Source: Clostridium_F caseinilyticum (GTDB taxonomy: Bacteria; Bacillota; Clostridia; Clostridiales; Clostridiaceae). From it: 64,000 nucleotides of DNA. Shown here in pieces: positions 1 through 17,004 of this stretch. The DNA lies in NCBI RefSeq assembly GCF_046127645.1, contig NZ_CP175919.1. One strand, written 5' to 3'. The position numbers were made by a program, and so were the translations under genes. Numbering within the stretch: the first letter of the stretch is position 1; every line of letters begins with the position of its first letter. The notes beneath the pieces were generated by a model that was given only the letters and a program-made list of their open reading frames with translations, was not told the origin of the DNA and searched no databases.

Positions 1-737
1 AAGTCTAATGTGACCACTCTCTTATTTTTTAATATTTCTGGTATATTCCCATTAATTATATTTTGTGCTAATCCTTCTGCTATTGCTGTTTTACCTACTC
101 CTGGTTCACCTATTAAACAAGGATTATTTTTAGTTCTTCTACATAATATTTCTAAAACTCTTTGAGTCTCTTTATCTCTTCCAATAACCGGATCTATCTT
201 CCCTTCCTCTGCCATTTGAGTTAAATCTCTTCCAAATTGGTCTAATGTTGGGGTAGAAGTTTTAGAACCTTTTTTACTAGATTCATCTTTGTGAATTTCT
301 TCTCCTGATAAATTCTTTATTAATTCTTTTCTCAGTCTTTCAACATCCAATCCTAAGTTGGAAAGAATAGTAAAAGCTACTCCTTCTGCTTCTCTTATTA
401 ATCCTAATAATATATGTTCTGGAGTTATATAATTATGGTTTAAATTCCTAGCTTCTAATAAACTCATTTCTAGTAACCTTTTTGTTCTTGGAGTAAGTGG
501 AATTTCATTTTTATAAAGATCCATATCTCCTTTTCCTTCATATCTTTCTATTAACTGGCTAACATTGTCTTCTGTTATATTAAAATTATTTAATAACTCT
601 TTAGCTACTCCATCTTCTATTAAAATCCCTAAAAGAATATGCTCTGTACCTACATATCCATGTTTAAATTTTTCTGCTTCTTCTTGAGCATTCATAAGTA
701 CTTTCTGAGCTCTTTCTGTAAATCTTCCAAACATCAT
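1..737 (-). CDS. clpC: ClpC, ATP-dependent Clp protease ATPase subunit (N-terminal 245 residues; truncated by window edge)
   Basis: ClpC is the Hsp100 unfoldase that feeds substrates to ClpP and works with McsB/McsA. The visible part holds the two Clp N-domain repeats (about residues 3-70 and 78-145), a linker, and the start of the first AAA+ domain with Walker A GEPGVGKT at 210-217. The start ATG at 737 follows AGGAGGG at 746-752. The mcsB stop codon lies one base upstream, so it is the last gene of the ctsR operon. The frame is open to position 1. Identity is firm; the second AAA+ domain is outside the window. Confidence 0.97.
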   Translation of the reverse strand, partial: MMFGRFTERAQKVLMNAQEEAEKFKHGYVGTEHILLGILIEDGVAKELLNNFNITEDNVSQLIERYEGKGDMDLYKNEIPLTPRTKRLLEMSLLEARNLNHNYITPEHILLGLIREAEGVAFTILSNLGLDVERLRKELIKNLSGEEIHKDESSKKGSKTSTPTLDQFGRDLTQMAEEGKIDPVIGRDKETQRVLEILCRRTKNNPCLIGEPGVGKTAIAEGLAQNIINGNIPEILKNKRVVTLD

Positions 738-738
738 G

Positions 739-1782
739 TTAATCACCCTCCTTAACCCTTTGCTTTTTTAATCTTTCTTTAACTAACATTGCTCTATAAT
801 ATCTACTCTCTTTTTCAGTCATTTCTTTATCATAAATTTTATTTAAATTAGCCGGTTGAGTATCTACTATTAATTTATTAATTACATTCTCATCTATATC
901 CTTTATTATTGACATCTCTATACCTAACTTTACATTAGATATATAATTTAGACATTCTAAATTATCTAATAGTATTGCTGATTCTAGCAATGCTAAAGAT
1001 CTATATATCTTATCCTTTATTTCATATTCATAACTTTCTATGAATTTTTGTCTAGCTATATTTTCTTCATTTATTATTTGATTTATTACTGCCTTTAAAT
1101 TATTTATTATTTCCGTTTCATCTAATCCTAAGGTGATCTGATTTGATATTTGATATATATTTCCTAAAGCTTTAGATCCTTCCCCGTAAATACCTCTTAC
1201 TGTCATACCTAATTGGCTTATAGCATTTAATAATGCAGACATTCTATTATTCATAGAAAGAGCTGGCAAATGTATCATAACAGAAGCTCTTAATCCAGTT
1301 CCTATATTTGTTGGACAAGATGTTAGATACCCTAAATCTTTGTCGAAAGCTAAATCTATATTCTTTTCAATCATATTATCAATGCCATTTGCTTTTTCAA
1401 ATGCTTTTTCTAGATTAAAACCCTTTGTTATACTCTGTATTCTAATATGATCTTCTTCATTTATCATAATACTATTTTCCTCAGAACTATCTATTATTAC
1501 AGCTGCTTTATCTATATTATTAATTAAGTTAAAACTTATAATATGCTTTTCTAACAATGAATTAATTTCTTTTTTTTCTAGATTCCATAAATATATAGTT
1601 TTAAATTCATCTTTTGTTACTTCTTTATAAAATTCATTTTCTATTTTATATATAATATCTCTACCATTTTTATTATCTATTTTATTTGGGAAGGGTGCCT
1701 TGTCTATATTTCTAGCTAATCTTATTCTACTACTTAAAACCATATTATCATTCAGTAAATGATTTTCTTTATTTTCATTCAT
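739..1782 (-). CDS. mcsB: McsB, protein-arginine kinase
   Basis: McsB belongs to the phosphagen (guanido) kinase family. It phosphorylates arginines on CtsR and on damaged proteins, marking them for ClpCP. The catalytic cysteine loop SCPTNIGTG is present, as are the N-terminal SSRIRLARN and the conserved GEGS segment. A longer frame begins at 1809, but those codons overlap mcsA. The ATG at 1782 has GGGAGGAGG at 1792-1800 at good spacing, so I use it (347 residues). It starts 4 bases after the mcsA stop and ends 1 base before clpC, showing tight translational coupling. Confidence 0.97.
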   Translation of the reverse strand: MNENKENHLLNDNMVLSSRIRLARNIDKAPFPNKIDNKNGRDIIYKIENEFYKEVTKDEFKTIYLWNLEKKEINSLLEKHIISFNLINNIDKAAVIIDSSEENSIMINEEDHIRIQSITKGFNLEKAFEKANGIDNMIEKNIDLAFDKDLGYLTSCPTNIGTGLRASVMIHLPALSMNNRMSALLNAISQLGMTVRGIYGEGSKALGNIYQISNQITLGLDETEIINNLKAVINQIINEENIARQKFIESYEYEIKDKIYRSLALLESAILLDNLECLNYISNVKLGIEMSIIKDIDENVINKLIVDTQPANLNKIYDKEMTEKESRYYRAMLVKERLKKQRVKEGD

Positions 1783-1786
1783 ATGC

Positions 1787-2314
1787 TTATGCCTCCTCCC
1801 CTTTTTCATTTTCTAATAACTTTATCTCATCTCTTATTGCTGCTGCTTTTTCATATTCTTCTTCTTTAATGCATTCTTGCAATTTATTTTTTAACTTTTG
1901 TAATTTCTTTTGCTTTATTATATATTGTCCTGACTTTTCAGGAATTTTCCCTGTATGCTCTACACTCCCATGAATTCTTTTTATTATTGGAATTATACTG
2001 TTATTAAAAACTTTATAGCACTCACTGCACCCTAATAATCCTTTCATCTTAAATTCATTGTATGTTGTTCCACAATGAGGACAAGTAATTTCACAACTTA
2101 TATTTTTTTCTTGAGGCTTATTCATATAATCTAATATATTAGCTAATATATTTTGAACTGAAAAAGATGACATAAGATTAAGATTATCTGTTATTCCTAT
2201 TCCTTGCTCTTGTTTTGCACAACTTTCACACAGATTAACTTCTTCCTTATGTCCATTTATAACTTTTGTTATATGAACCGTTGCATTATTTTTATTACAT
2301 TTATCACATAACAT
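1787..2314 (-). CDS. mcsA: McsA, zinc-finger activator of McsB
   Basis: McsA is the zinc-binding partner that activates McsB. It has four CxxC pairs: CDKC at 3-6, CESC near 29, CPHC near 79 and CSEC near 96. A C-terminal UVR motif (about residues 140-170, with EEEYEKAAAIRDEIK) completes the usual architecture, and its 175 residues are normal for the family. It lies 22 bases downstream of ctsR in the usual ctsR-mcsA-mcsB-clpC order. The gene has a clear AT-rich Shine-Dalgarno of the GGGGGT type just upstream. Confidence 0.95.
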   Translation of the reverse strand: MLCDKCNKNNATVHITKVINGHKEEVNLCESCAKQEQGIGITDNLNLMSSFSVQNILANILDYMNKPQEKNISCEITCPHCGTTYNEFKMKGLLGCSECYKVFNNSIIPIIKRIHGSVEHTGKIPEKSGQYIIKQKKLQKLKNKLQECIKEEEYEKAAAIRDEIKLLENEKGEEA

Positions 2315-2336
2315 AAAATCACCCCCAATTTTTATA

Positions 2337-2792
2337 TTAAATTATAACCATAATTATATTTTTTAGTATATTAGCCCTTAACATATTTTTACTTATATCA
2401 ATATTTCCAAACACTCTATCATTTATAGCAATCTTCATTATAATAGCTTCTCTTTCTGTTATAACATTTGTTTCCACTAACCCATGTATAATATTTATTG
2501 CATTATCGTATGTAATACTATTTCCTATTTTATCTACTATAATCTCTTTTAAGTTTTTATTGTTAGTGAATTCTATACGCCTAATTATAATACAGCCTCC
2601 ACCACCCCTCTTGCTTTCTATGTAATAACCCTTATCTTCTGTGAACCGAGTAGTTAAAACATAATTTATTTGAGATGGTGCACAGCTAAAATAATTAGCC
2701 AATTCATTTCTTCCTATTTGCAATTCTGATTCATTATTTTCTTGAAACATTTCTTTTATAAAATCCTCTATTATATCAGATAATCTAGCCAT
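2337..2792 (-). CDS. ctsR: CtsR, class III stress gene repressor
   Basis: CtsR is a dimeric winged-helix repressor of clp genes that loses DNA binding on heat shock. The N-terminal HTH lies around residues 23-50, followed by the glycine wing RGGGG at 62-66 that senses temperature in known CtsR proteins. The C-terminal domain is the part contacted by McsB. I start at the ATG at 2792 (MARLSD), which has AAGGA at proper spacing. An in-frame ATG at 2801 abuts that Shine-Dalgarno and is unlikely. The length of 151 residues is typical. Its own promoter carries a CtsR box, so autorepression is expected. Confidence 0.96.
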   Translation of the reverse strand: MARLSDIIEDFIKEMFQENNESELQIGRNELANYFSCAPSQINYVLTTRFTEDKGYYIESKRGGGGCIIIRRIEFTNNKNLKEIIVDKIGNSITYDNAINIIHGLVETNVITEREAIIMKIAINDRVFGNIDISKNMLRANILKNIIMVII

Positions 2793-2814
2793 AAATATCA
2801 TTCCTTTTCTTGAC

Positions 2815-2831
2815 TTTGTCTTTCTTTGACT
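2815..2831 (-). promoter_or_regulatory. CtsR operator
   Basis: On the minus strand the site reads AGTCAAA-GAA-AGACAAA. The established CtsR box is a direct heptad repeat (A/G)GTCAAA separated by three bases. The first heptad matches fully and the second has one mismatch. A third partial copy (AGTCAAG) follows directly. The site lies just downstream of the -10 hexamer, where repressor would block initiation. Confidence 0.88.
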
Positions 2832-2839
2832 TTAATAAT

Positions 2840-2868
2840 ATAATAATTTACATATTTTTTTTATTCAA
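2840..2868 (-). promoter_or_regulatory. sigma-A promoter of the ctsR operon
   Basis: The minus strand shows TTGAAT (2863-2868), a 17-base spacer and TATTAT (2840-2845), about 50 bases before the ctsR start and immediately upstream of the CtsR operator. Position and spacing support it; the hexamers are imperfect. Confidence 0.7.
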
Positions 2869-3210
2869 TATACATATATATGCAAATAACGTTATTATAT
2901 TAAATTGTTATACCTTTTCTCTATATTCCTATTAATTTTATAGACTTTTAATATATTCTTACTAAAATATTATTATATAAAATATATACCTTTAATTTAA
3001 CAATATTTTATTGTATAAGACTACATCCCTTTATATTTTTCATATTTAACTCTCATATATGTACTTACTAGGAAGAAGATTTTATGTTTGTATTACTTAT
3101 TGCTATTAAAATCTTCTTCCTAATTTATATAAAAATATTTATTTACATATTTTCATTTCTTATTATCTTTACTTGTACTCAATGTTATTAATAAACCTTA
3201 TAATCTAAAA
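2869..3210. other. Intergenic stretch, AT-rich
   Basis: No gene is visible between the ctsR promoter and the small gene at 3211. The only structured element is the long inverted repeat at 3069-3122, listed separately. The rest is low-complexity AT-rich sequence. Confidence 0.6.
3069..3122. repeat. Perfect 16-bp inverted repeat with 22-nt loop
   Basis: The arms TAGGAAGAAGATTTTA (3069-3084) and TAAAATCTTCTTCCTA (3107-3122) are exactly complementary. The element lies about 90 bases past the stop of the minus-strand gene ending at 3211. No clear T-run follows on either strand, so it is not a standard intrinsic terminator. It could be a transcript 3' end structure or a protein-binding palindrome. 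Confidence 0.6.
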
Positions 3211-3441
3211 TTATTTTTTATAAGCCTCTATATAATAGTTTTCTTTCAATATATCTTTTTTATTTATTTCAAAGTTACTTCTCTCTAACATATTACATAT
3301 TATATCCATGTTTTGTCTTTTTTCACAATTCATTTCTATTATTACCTCATCTTTTGAATCTAATATATTTATATAATCATTTACACTACTATAGTCACTC
3401 AGTCCCATAGGCCCCTTAATATTCAAATGATAACTTGACAT
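3211..3441 (-). CDS. Small protein of unknown function (76 aa)
   Basis: I do not recognise this gene. It has a strong GGGGAG Shine-Dalgarno at normal distance from the ATG at 3441, and its own intergenic space on both sides. The protein is soluble, has no signal peptide, and contains two cysteines near residues 39 and 49. Its alpha/beta pattern (a hydrophobic strand EVIIEM, then a helix, then a short C-terminal strand) vaguely recalls small ferredoxin-like folds, but this is weak. It stands alone between the ctsR operon and the EF-G paralogue. Confidence 0.65.
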   Translation of the reverse strand: MSSYHLNIKGPMGLSDYSSVNDYINILDSKDEVIIEMNCEKRQNMDIICNMLERSNFEINKKDILKENYYIEAYKK

Positions 3442-3750
3442 TAAATCTCCCCTTTTTACTTAATCTAGCATATATTTTTCTATAATATTATTTCACATAA
3501 TACACATTTTATTACTAATATTTATATCTTATGTATAATAACTAAAATATATGGCAAAAATTAATTCTACTGTAATATATTTAATTAACTTAAATATTGC
3601 TATCATTTATAGTAACTTATATACAACTTTAATTTAAAATTTGATATTATAATTATAACTATCACTCTAAATATATTATATATTTGGTTTTAAGCATCAC
3701 TCCTAAAATATGAAATCTCTCATAGATATGATACATAAAAAAATAGATAG
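3442..3750. other. Intergenic stretch upstream of the 76-aa gene
   Basis: This is AT-rich sequence with no coding frame. It should hold the promoter of the 76-aa gene; a weak TTGCCA-like -35 on the minus strand near 3550 is the only candidate, and no convincing -10 pairs with it at 17 bases. Confidence 0.5.
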
Positions 3751-3802
3751 AAAAAAAGCATCCCAAATACTAGTTATTAATCTAGTATTTGAAATGCTTT
3801 TT
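3751..3802 (-). terminator. Intrinsic terminator of the EF-G paralogue gene
   Basis: On the minus strand an 18-bp imperfect stem (AAGCATTTCAAATACTAG against CTAGTATTTGGGATGCTT) closes an 8-base loop and runs into seven Ts. It lies 11 bases after the stop codon at 3813. Confidence 0.92.
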
Positions 3803-3812
3803 AAACCAATAT

Positions 3813-5885
3813 TTATATCTTATCTTTACCAGCCAATACTTTTTCAACTTCAATAGGATCTAAAATTTCATCATATCTTTCAAAGCTTAAGGAAAATTCA
3901 CCCATACCTTGAGTTATACTTCTTAAATCTGTAGCATAATTCAATATTTCTGCCTGTGGCACTTCTGCTATAATTTTTTCTAGATTATTTTCTTCTTGTT
4001 CCATACCTAAAATTTTGCCTCTTTTTCTGTTTATATCACCTATAATATCTCCCATATATTCCTTTGATGATATTACTTCTAAATGCATTATAGGTTCTAA
4101 CAAAGTTGGCTTAGCTTCCTTTATACCTTTTTTAAATGCAATAGAAGCTGCAATTTTAAAAGCCATTTCAGATGAATCTACTGAATGATATGACCCATCA
4201 TATATTGTAGCTTTAATTCCTATAACAGGGTATTCGGCTAACACACCTTTTTTCATGCATTCTAAAATGCCGTCCTCCACTGCAGGAATATATTGCTTTG
4301 GAACTACCCCTCCAACTATATTATTTACAAACTCAAACTCCCCATCTTTATTTGGTTCAAATTTTATAAATACATCTCCATACTGTCCATGCCCACCAGA
4401 TTGCTTTTTATGTTTTCCTTGAACTTTAGATACAGATTTTATGGTTTCTCTATATGGAATCTTAGGCGTATTTAATACTATTTCTGTACCGAATTTATTC
4501 TTCACCTTATTTGCTGTCACTTCTAAATGTATATCTCCCATACCTGATATTAATGTTTCCGCATTTTCTAAATCTCTACTTATACATATAGTAGGATCCT
4601 CTTCTACTAATTTATCTAAAGCATAAAACATTTTATCTTCATCATTTTTTGATTTAGGTAATGCTGACATAGTCATATTAGCTTTAGGAAAGTTTATATT
4701 TTCTAATACTATTTTTCTTTTTAGATCACATAACGTATCTCCTGTGGAACTATATTGCAATTTGCTTGCTGCTCCTATATCTCCTGCAATTATTTTATCT
4801 GTCTGAATTTGCTGTTTACCTCGTAAAAAATATAATTTACCTACCTTCTCTTTTTTATCTTTTGTTGGATTATAAATAGAGCTTTCTTCATTTAATACTC
4901 CACTCATAACTTTAAGCAATGACAATCTACCTATAAAAGGATCTATAATAGTTTTAAAAACTATTGCTGAAAACGGCTCTTTCTCATTGCAATGTATTTC
5001 TATACTCTCTTTATTTACATTATCCAATCCCTCCATCTGTTTTCCTTCTATGGGTGATGGAAACCATTGGACTATATCTTTTAAAAAGCTTTCAATACCT
5101 ATGGCTTTTGTAGCAGAACCGCACATCACTGGTACTATTTCTCCCCTAGCAGTTCCTAACATTAATCCTTCATGTATGTCTTTATCACTGAGAGTACCTT
5201 CACTAAAATATTTTTCTAAAAGCTTCTCATCTGTTTCAGCTACAGCTTCTACAATCATATTTTTATACTCATCTACTTTATCTAATAATTCATTTGGTAC
5301 TTCTTTTGTCTCTTCACTACCTGTTTTTTCATTAAATATTGTTGCCTTATTAGAAACAACATTAATTACCCCTTTAAAATTTTCCTCTTTTCCTATAGGA
5401 TATTGAACAGGCACTACAGATACACCATATATCTCTCTAAGTTTATTTAGGGTGCTTTCAAAATCCATATTTTCTTTATCTAATTTATTTATATAAAATA
5501 CTTTAGGTATTTTCTCTTTTGTTGTATAATTCCAAGATTTTTCTGTTTCAACATGCATGTTACCTGTTGCTGATAATACTATAATAGCAATATCAGTAGC
5601 TTTTAAACCTTGAATTTTTTCTCCTGAAAAATCAAAATAACCAGGCATATCAATCAAATTAATTTTTATATCTTTCCATTGACATGGCTGTATTGTTGTA
5701 GATATGGATATTCTACGCTTTTTTTCTTCTGTATCATAATCAGATACAGTATTACCTTCTTCTATGGTACCTAATCTATCCACCATATTCGTGAAATACA
5801 AAATAGCTTCTGTTAAAGAAGTTTTTCCTGATCCACTATGTCCAATTATGCCTATATTCCTTAGATTGGTGGTGCTATAATTCAT
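3813..5885 (-). CDS. EF-G-like translational GTPase (EF-G paralogue, FusA2/EF-G II type)
   Basis: This is a full five-domain EF-G relative of 690 residues. G1 is GHSGSGKT (15-22), unlike the GHIDAGKT type of canonical EF-G. G3 is DMPGY (79-83), with Tyr where canonical translocases have the catalytic His of DTPGH. G4 is NKLD (133-136). These changes are known in the EF-G II / FusA2 paralogue branch, whose role is not settled. Canonical fusA normally sits in the str ribosomal operon, whereas this copy is alone with its own promoter and terminator. It is not a TetM-type gene by these motifs, though that family is related. The start follows AGGGGGAA. Confidence 0.9.
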   Translation of the reverse strand: MNYSTTNLRNIGIIGHSGSGKTSLTEAILYFTNMVDRLGTIEEGNTVSDYDTEEKKRRISISTTIQPCQWKDIKINLIDMPGYFDFSGEKIQGLKATDIAIIVLSATGNMHVETEKSWNYTTKEKIPKVFYINKLDKENMDFESTLNKLREIYGVSVVPVQYPIGKEENFKGVINVVSNKATIFNEKTGSEETKEVPNELLDKVDEYKNMIVEAVAETDEKLLEKYFSEGTLSDKDIHEGLMLGTARGEIVPVMCGSATKAIGIESFLKDIVQWFPSPIEGKQMEGLDNVNKESIEIHCNEKEPFSAIVFKTIIDPFIGRLSLLKVMSGVLNEESSIYNPTKDKKEKVGKLYFLRGKQQIQTDKIIAGDIGAASKLQYSSTGDTLCDLKRKIVLENINFPKANMTMSALPKSKNDEDKMFYALDKLVEEDPTICISRDLENAETLISGMGDIHLEVTANKVKNKFGTEIVLNTPKIPYRETIKSVSKVQGKHKKQSGGHGQYGDVFIKFEPNKDGEFEFVNNIVGGVVPKQYIPAVEDGILECMKKGVLAEYPVIGIKATIYDGSYHSVDSSEMAFKIAASIAFKKGIKEAKPTLLEPIMHLEVISSKEYMGDIIGDINRKRGKILGMEQEENNLEKIIAEVPQAEILNYATDLRSITQGMGEFSLSFERYDEILDPIEVEKVLAGKDKI

Positions 5886-5922
5886 ACTAATTCCCCCTAT
5901 CTATTTTATGGCTTAAGTATAT

Positions 5923-5952
5923 ATTCTATTTGATAATATAAAATCCTTTCAA
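5923..5952 (-). promoter_or_regulatory. Putative sigma-A promoter of the EF-G paralogue
   Basis: The minus strand reads TTGAAA (5947-5952), an 18-base spacer and TAGAAT (5923-5928), about 37 bases before the start codon. It sits just past the terminator of the rRNA operon, which fits an independent transcript. Confidence 0.6.
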
Positions 5953-5985
5953 AAATTACTAATTTTCTTAATAATCAGAATATAT

Positions 5986-6036
5986 GCAAAAAAAATAAAA
6001 AGCTATTAAATATATATTACATATCTAATAACTTTT
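5986..6036 (-). terminator. Terminator of the downstream rRNA operon
   Basis: On the minus strand an 11-bp stem with one G-T pair (AAAAGTTATTA against TAATAGCTTTT) is followed by a T-rich run. It lies about 40 bases beyond the last tRNA-Asn gene. Confidence 0.8.
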
Positions 6037-6074
6037 ATTACAACTTTCTATATAAAATTATGCAAAAAATAAAA

Positions 6075-6150
<76 letters not shown>

Positions 6151-6174
6151 TATTTTTTAAATATAAAATTTAAA

Positions 6175-6250
<76 letters not shown>

Positions 6251-6257
6251 TATTTAG

Positions 6258-6375
6258 ATCTGGCAACGACTTACTCTTCCACAGGGCTTCCCCTGCAGTA
6301 CCATCAGCGCTTTGAAGCTTAACCTTCGTGTTCGGCATGGGAACGGGTGTTACCTTCAAACCATAATCACCAGAT
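6258..6375 (-). rRNA. rrf: 5S ribosomal RNA (downstream operon)
   Basis: The minus strand carries a typical 5S sequence of about 118 bases, with complementary ends (ATCTGG and CCAGAT) and the conserved CCGAACACGAAGG segment. It differs from the copy at 11546 at two positions: 6341 (G against A at 11629) and 6360 (A against G at 11648). Confidence 0.97.
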
Positions 6376-6465
6376 ATTTAACATTATAATTGCTTTGTTG
6401 CAATTTGTCAATAGAGATTTACAAATTTTATTGTTTCTCTCAAAATTACACAGTGAATTTTATTT

Positions 6466-9365
<2,900 letters not shown>

Positions 9366-9500
9366 TATTAAGAATTCTTTAAATCTTAGATTTATTAGAA
9401 TCCTATACTCCTCAGCAATGCTGAGTAAGTTTCATTTTAATTACAAAGGATTTTATACCTTTAGCTTTACTTATATTCACTGTGCAATTTTCAAAGAACA

Positions 9501-9577
<77 letters not shown>

Positions 9578-9650
9578 ATATGAAAAACCCTTATGGTCTT
9601 TCAAAATTAAACAGAGAATTCAGCCTTTAGAAAGAATTTTCTTCTTTCTA

Positions 9651-11172
<1,522 letters not shown>

Positions 11173-11293
11173 AAAGTTTAATCTCTTCTCAAATTCATTG
11201 ACAAGGTTTATTACCTTATCTTACTGGCTGTTACAAGAATGTTTCTTGTTAATTCTCTGTTTAATTTTCAAAGACCAATTTTGCGACTTTACT

Positions 11294-11322
11294 AGAATAT
11301 CATTTGTAATCCTAAAAGTCAA
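11294..11322 (-). promoter_or_regulatory. rRNA promoter of the downstream operon
   Basis: The minus strand reads TTGACT (11317-11322), exactly 17 bases, then TATTCT (11294-11299), about 120 bases before the 16S start. The downstream operon can therefore be transcribed on its own. Confidence 0.85.
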
Positions 11323-11342
11323 TACTTTTTTGCTTTATTAGT

Positions 11343-11373
11343 AATAAAAAAACAGTCCTCAATGGCCTGTTTA
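11343..11373 (-). terminator. Terminator of the upstream rRNA operon
   Basis: On the minus strand an AAACAG/CTGTTT stem with a short inner stem is followed by seven Ts. It lies 8 bases past tRNA-Ala and about 20 bases before the next rRNA promoter. Confidence 0.8.
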
Positions 11374-11380
11374 ATTTAAA

Positions 11381-11456
11381 TGGTGGAGATAAGGAGATTC
11401 GAACTCCTGACCCCCTGCTTGCAAGGCAGGTGCTCTCCCAACTGAGCTATACCCCC
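11381..11456 (-). tRNA. tRNA-Ala (anticodon TGC)
   Basis: The cloverleaf on the minus strand has acceptor GGGGGTA, loop CTTGCAA containing TGC, and an encoded CCA. It is the last gene of the upstream rRNA operon. Confidence 0.97.
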
Positions 11457-11459
11457 AAA

Positions 11460-11536
11460 TGGTGGACCTTCAGGGACTCGAACCCCGGACCTACCGGTTA
11501 TGAGCCGGTTGCTCTAACCAACTGAGCTAAAGATCC
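11460..11536 (-). tRNA. tRNA with CAT anticodon: probably tRNA-Ile2 (lysidine), alternatively tRNA-Met
   Basis: The cloverleaf has acceptor GGATCTT/AAGGTCC, loop CTCATAA and an encoded CCA. Initiator and elongator Met tRNAs are both clearly identified elsewhere in the window and differ from this one. Its body (CTTTAGCTCAGTTGGTTAGAGCA, split around the D arm) resembles the minor isoleucine tRNA of Bacillus as I recall it. In that tRNA the C34 is changed to lysidine by TilS, which is encoded at 30136. Automated annotation would label it Met. Confidence 0.9.
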
Positions 11537-11545
11537 ATATGTTTC

Positions 11546-11663
11546 ATCTGGCAACGACTTACTCTTCCACAGGGCTTCCCCTGCAGTACCATCAGCGCTT
11601 TGAAGCTTAACCTTCGTGTTCGGCATGGAAACGGGTGTTACCTTCAAGCCATAATCACCAGAT
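11546..11663 (-). rRNA. rrf: 5S ribosomal RNA (upstream operon)
   Basis: This is a 5S gene of about 118 bases with complementary ends. It is nearly identical to the copy at 6258, with two base differences. Confidence 0.97.
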
Positions 11664-11756
11664 ATTTAACATTTTAATTGCTTTGTTGCAATTTGTCAAT
11701 AGAGATTTAACAATTTTTTTATTGTTTCTCTCAAAATTACACAGTGAATTTTATTT

Positions 11757-14656
<2,900 letters not shown>

Positions 14657-14924
14657 TATTAAGAATTCTTTAAATCTTAGATTTATTAGAATCCTATACT
14701 CCTCAGCAATGCTGAGTGAGTTTCATTTTAATTACAAAGGATTTTATACCTTTAGCTTTACTTATTCACTGTGCAATTTTCAAAGAACATAAGTAAATGT
14801 TCCAAATCTATGATTTGGTACAATCACTTAGTTAAACATATTAATGTTTAACTTTATTTTGAGAGAATGGTCTCTCAAAATTAAACAGAGAATTCAGCCT
14901 TTAGAAAGAATTTTCTTCTTCCTA

Positions 14925-16446
<1,522 letters not shown>

Positions 16447-16572
16447 AAAGTTTAATCTCTTCTCAAATTCATTGACAAGGTTTTTTACCTTATCTTACTG
16501 GCTGTTACAAGAATGTTTCTTGTTAATTCTCTGTTTAATTTTCAAAGACCACATCGCCTCAGCGACTTTTAT

Positions 16573-16601
16573 ATCTTAACAAATTTGTTTGTTCTTGTCA
16601 A
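16573..16601 (-). promoter_or_regulatory. rRNA promoter of the upstream operon
   Basis: The minus strand reads TTGACA (16596-16601), 17 bases, then TAAGAT (16573-16578), about 130 bases before the 16S start. The -35 is a perfect consensus. Weaker promoter-like pairs further upstream, near 16660, were not convincing. Confidence 0.85.
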
Positions 16602-16816
16602 GAACTTTTTTCAAACTTGTTTTTGAAAGCTTTTGTTTCTTTCAAGCCCTTGTCTTAAGGACGAGATTTATTCTATCATATTTATTGATGCCTTCTTAAT
16701 GTAAAATTTTAATTTGAACAAATTATACTTATTTTTCTACACTTTTTTATAATTTTGGGCTTTTTTCTTATAGTGATACACCTGGATATGTTAATAGCTA
16801 ATATTCTTTATTTTCC
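16602..16816. other. Intergenic stretch between rRNA promoter and murD terminator
   Basis: No gene is present. The part next to the promoter has AAGC/GCTT-type short inverted repeats and A/T runs that could act as an upstream activating region. The rest is AT-rich. Confidence 0.5.
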
Positions 16817-16870
16817 TTATAAATAAAGAATCCTATCAGTATTAATATTTTAAAACCAATAGGATTCTTC
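16817..16870 (-). terminator. Probable terminator downstream of murD
   Basis: On the minus strand the stem AAGAATCCTAT/ATAGGATTCTT closes a 22-base loop and is followed by a T-rich but broken tail. It lies about 135 bases past the murD stop. Confidence 0.6.
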
Positions 16871-17004
16871 TATATTTAATCTAATATTATACCTATATAT
16901 GCATAAACAAAATTTATAATATTAAACTACTTTTAATCAGAAAGTTATATACACATTACATTTTAAAAATTTAAAATATATCTTTATAACTACAATAAAT
17001 AAAA

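Noticed and set aside
4987..5406. Plus-strand frame of 139 codons opposite the EF-G paralogue
   Set aside because: It is a shadow of a well-supported gene in the opposite strand, rich in Ser and Phe as expected of antisense AT-rich code.
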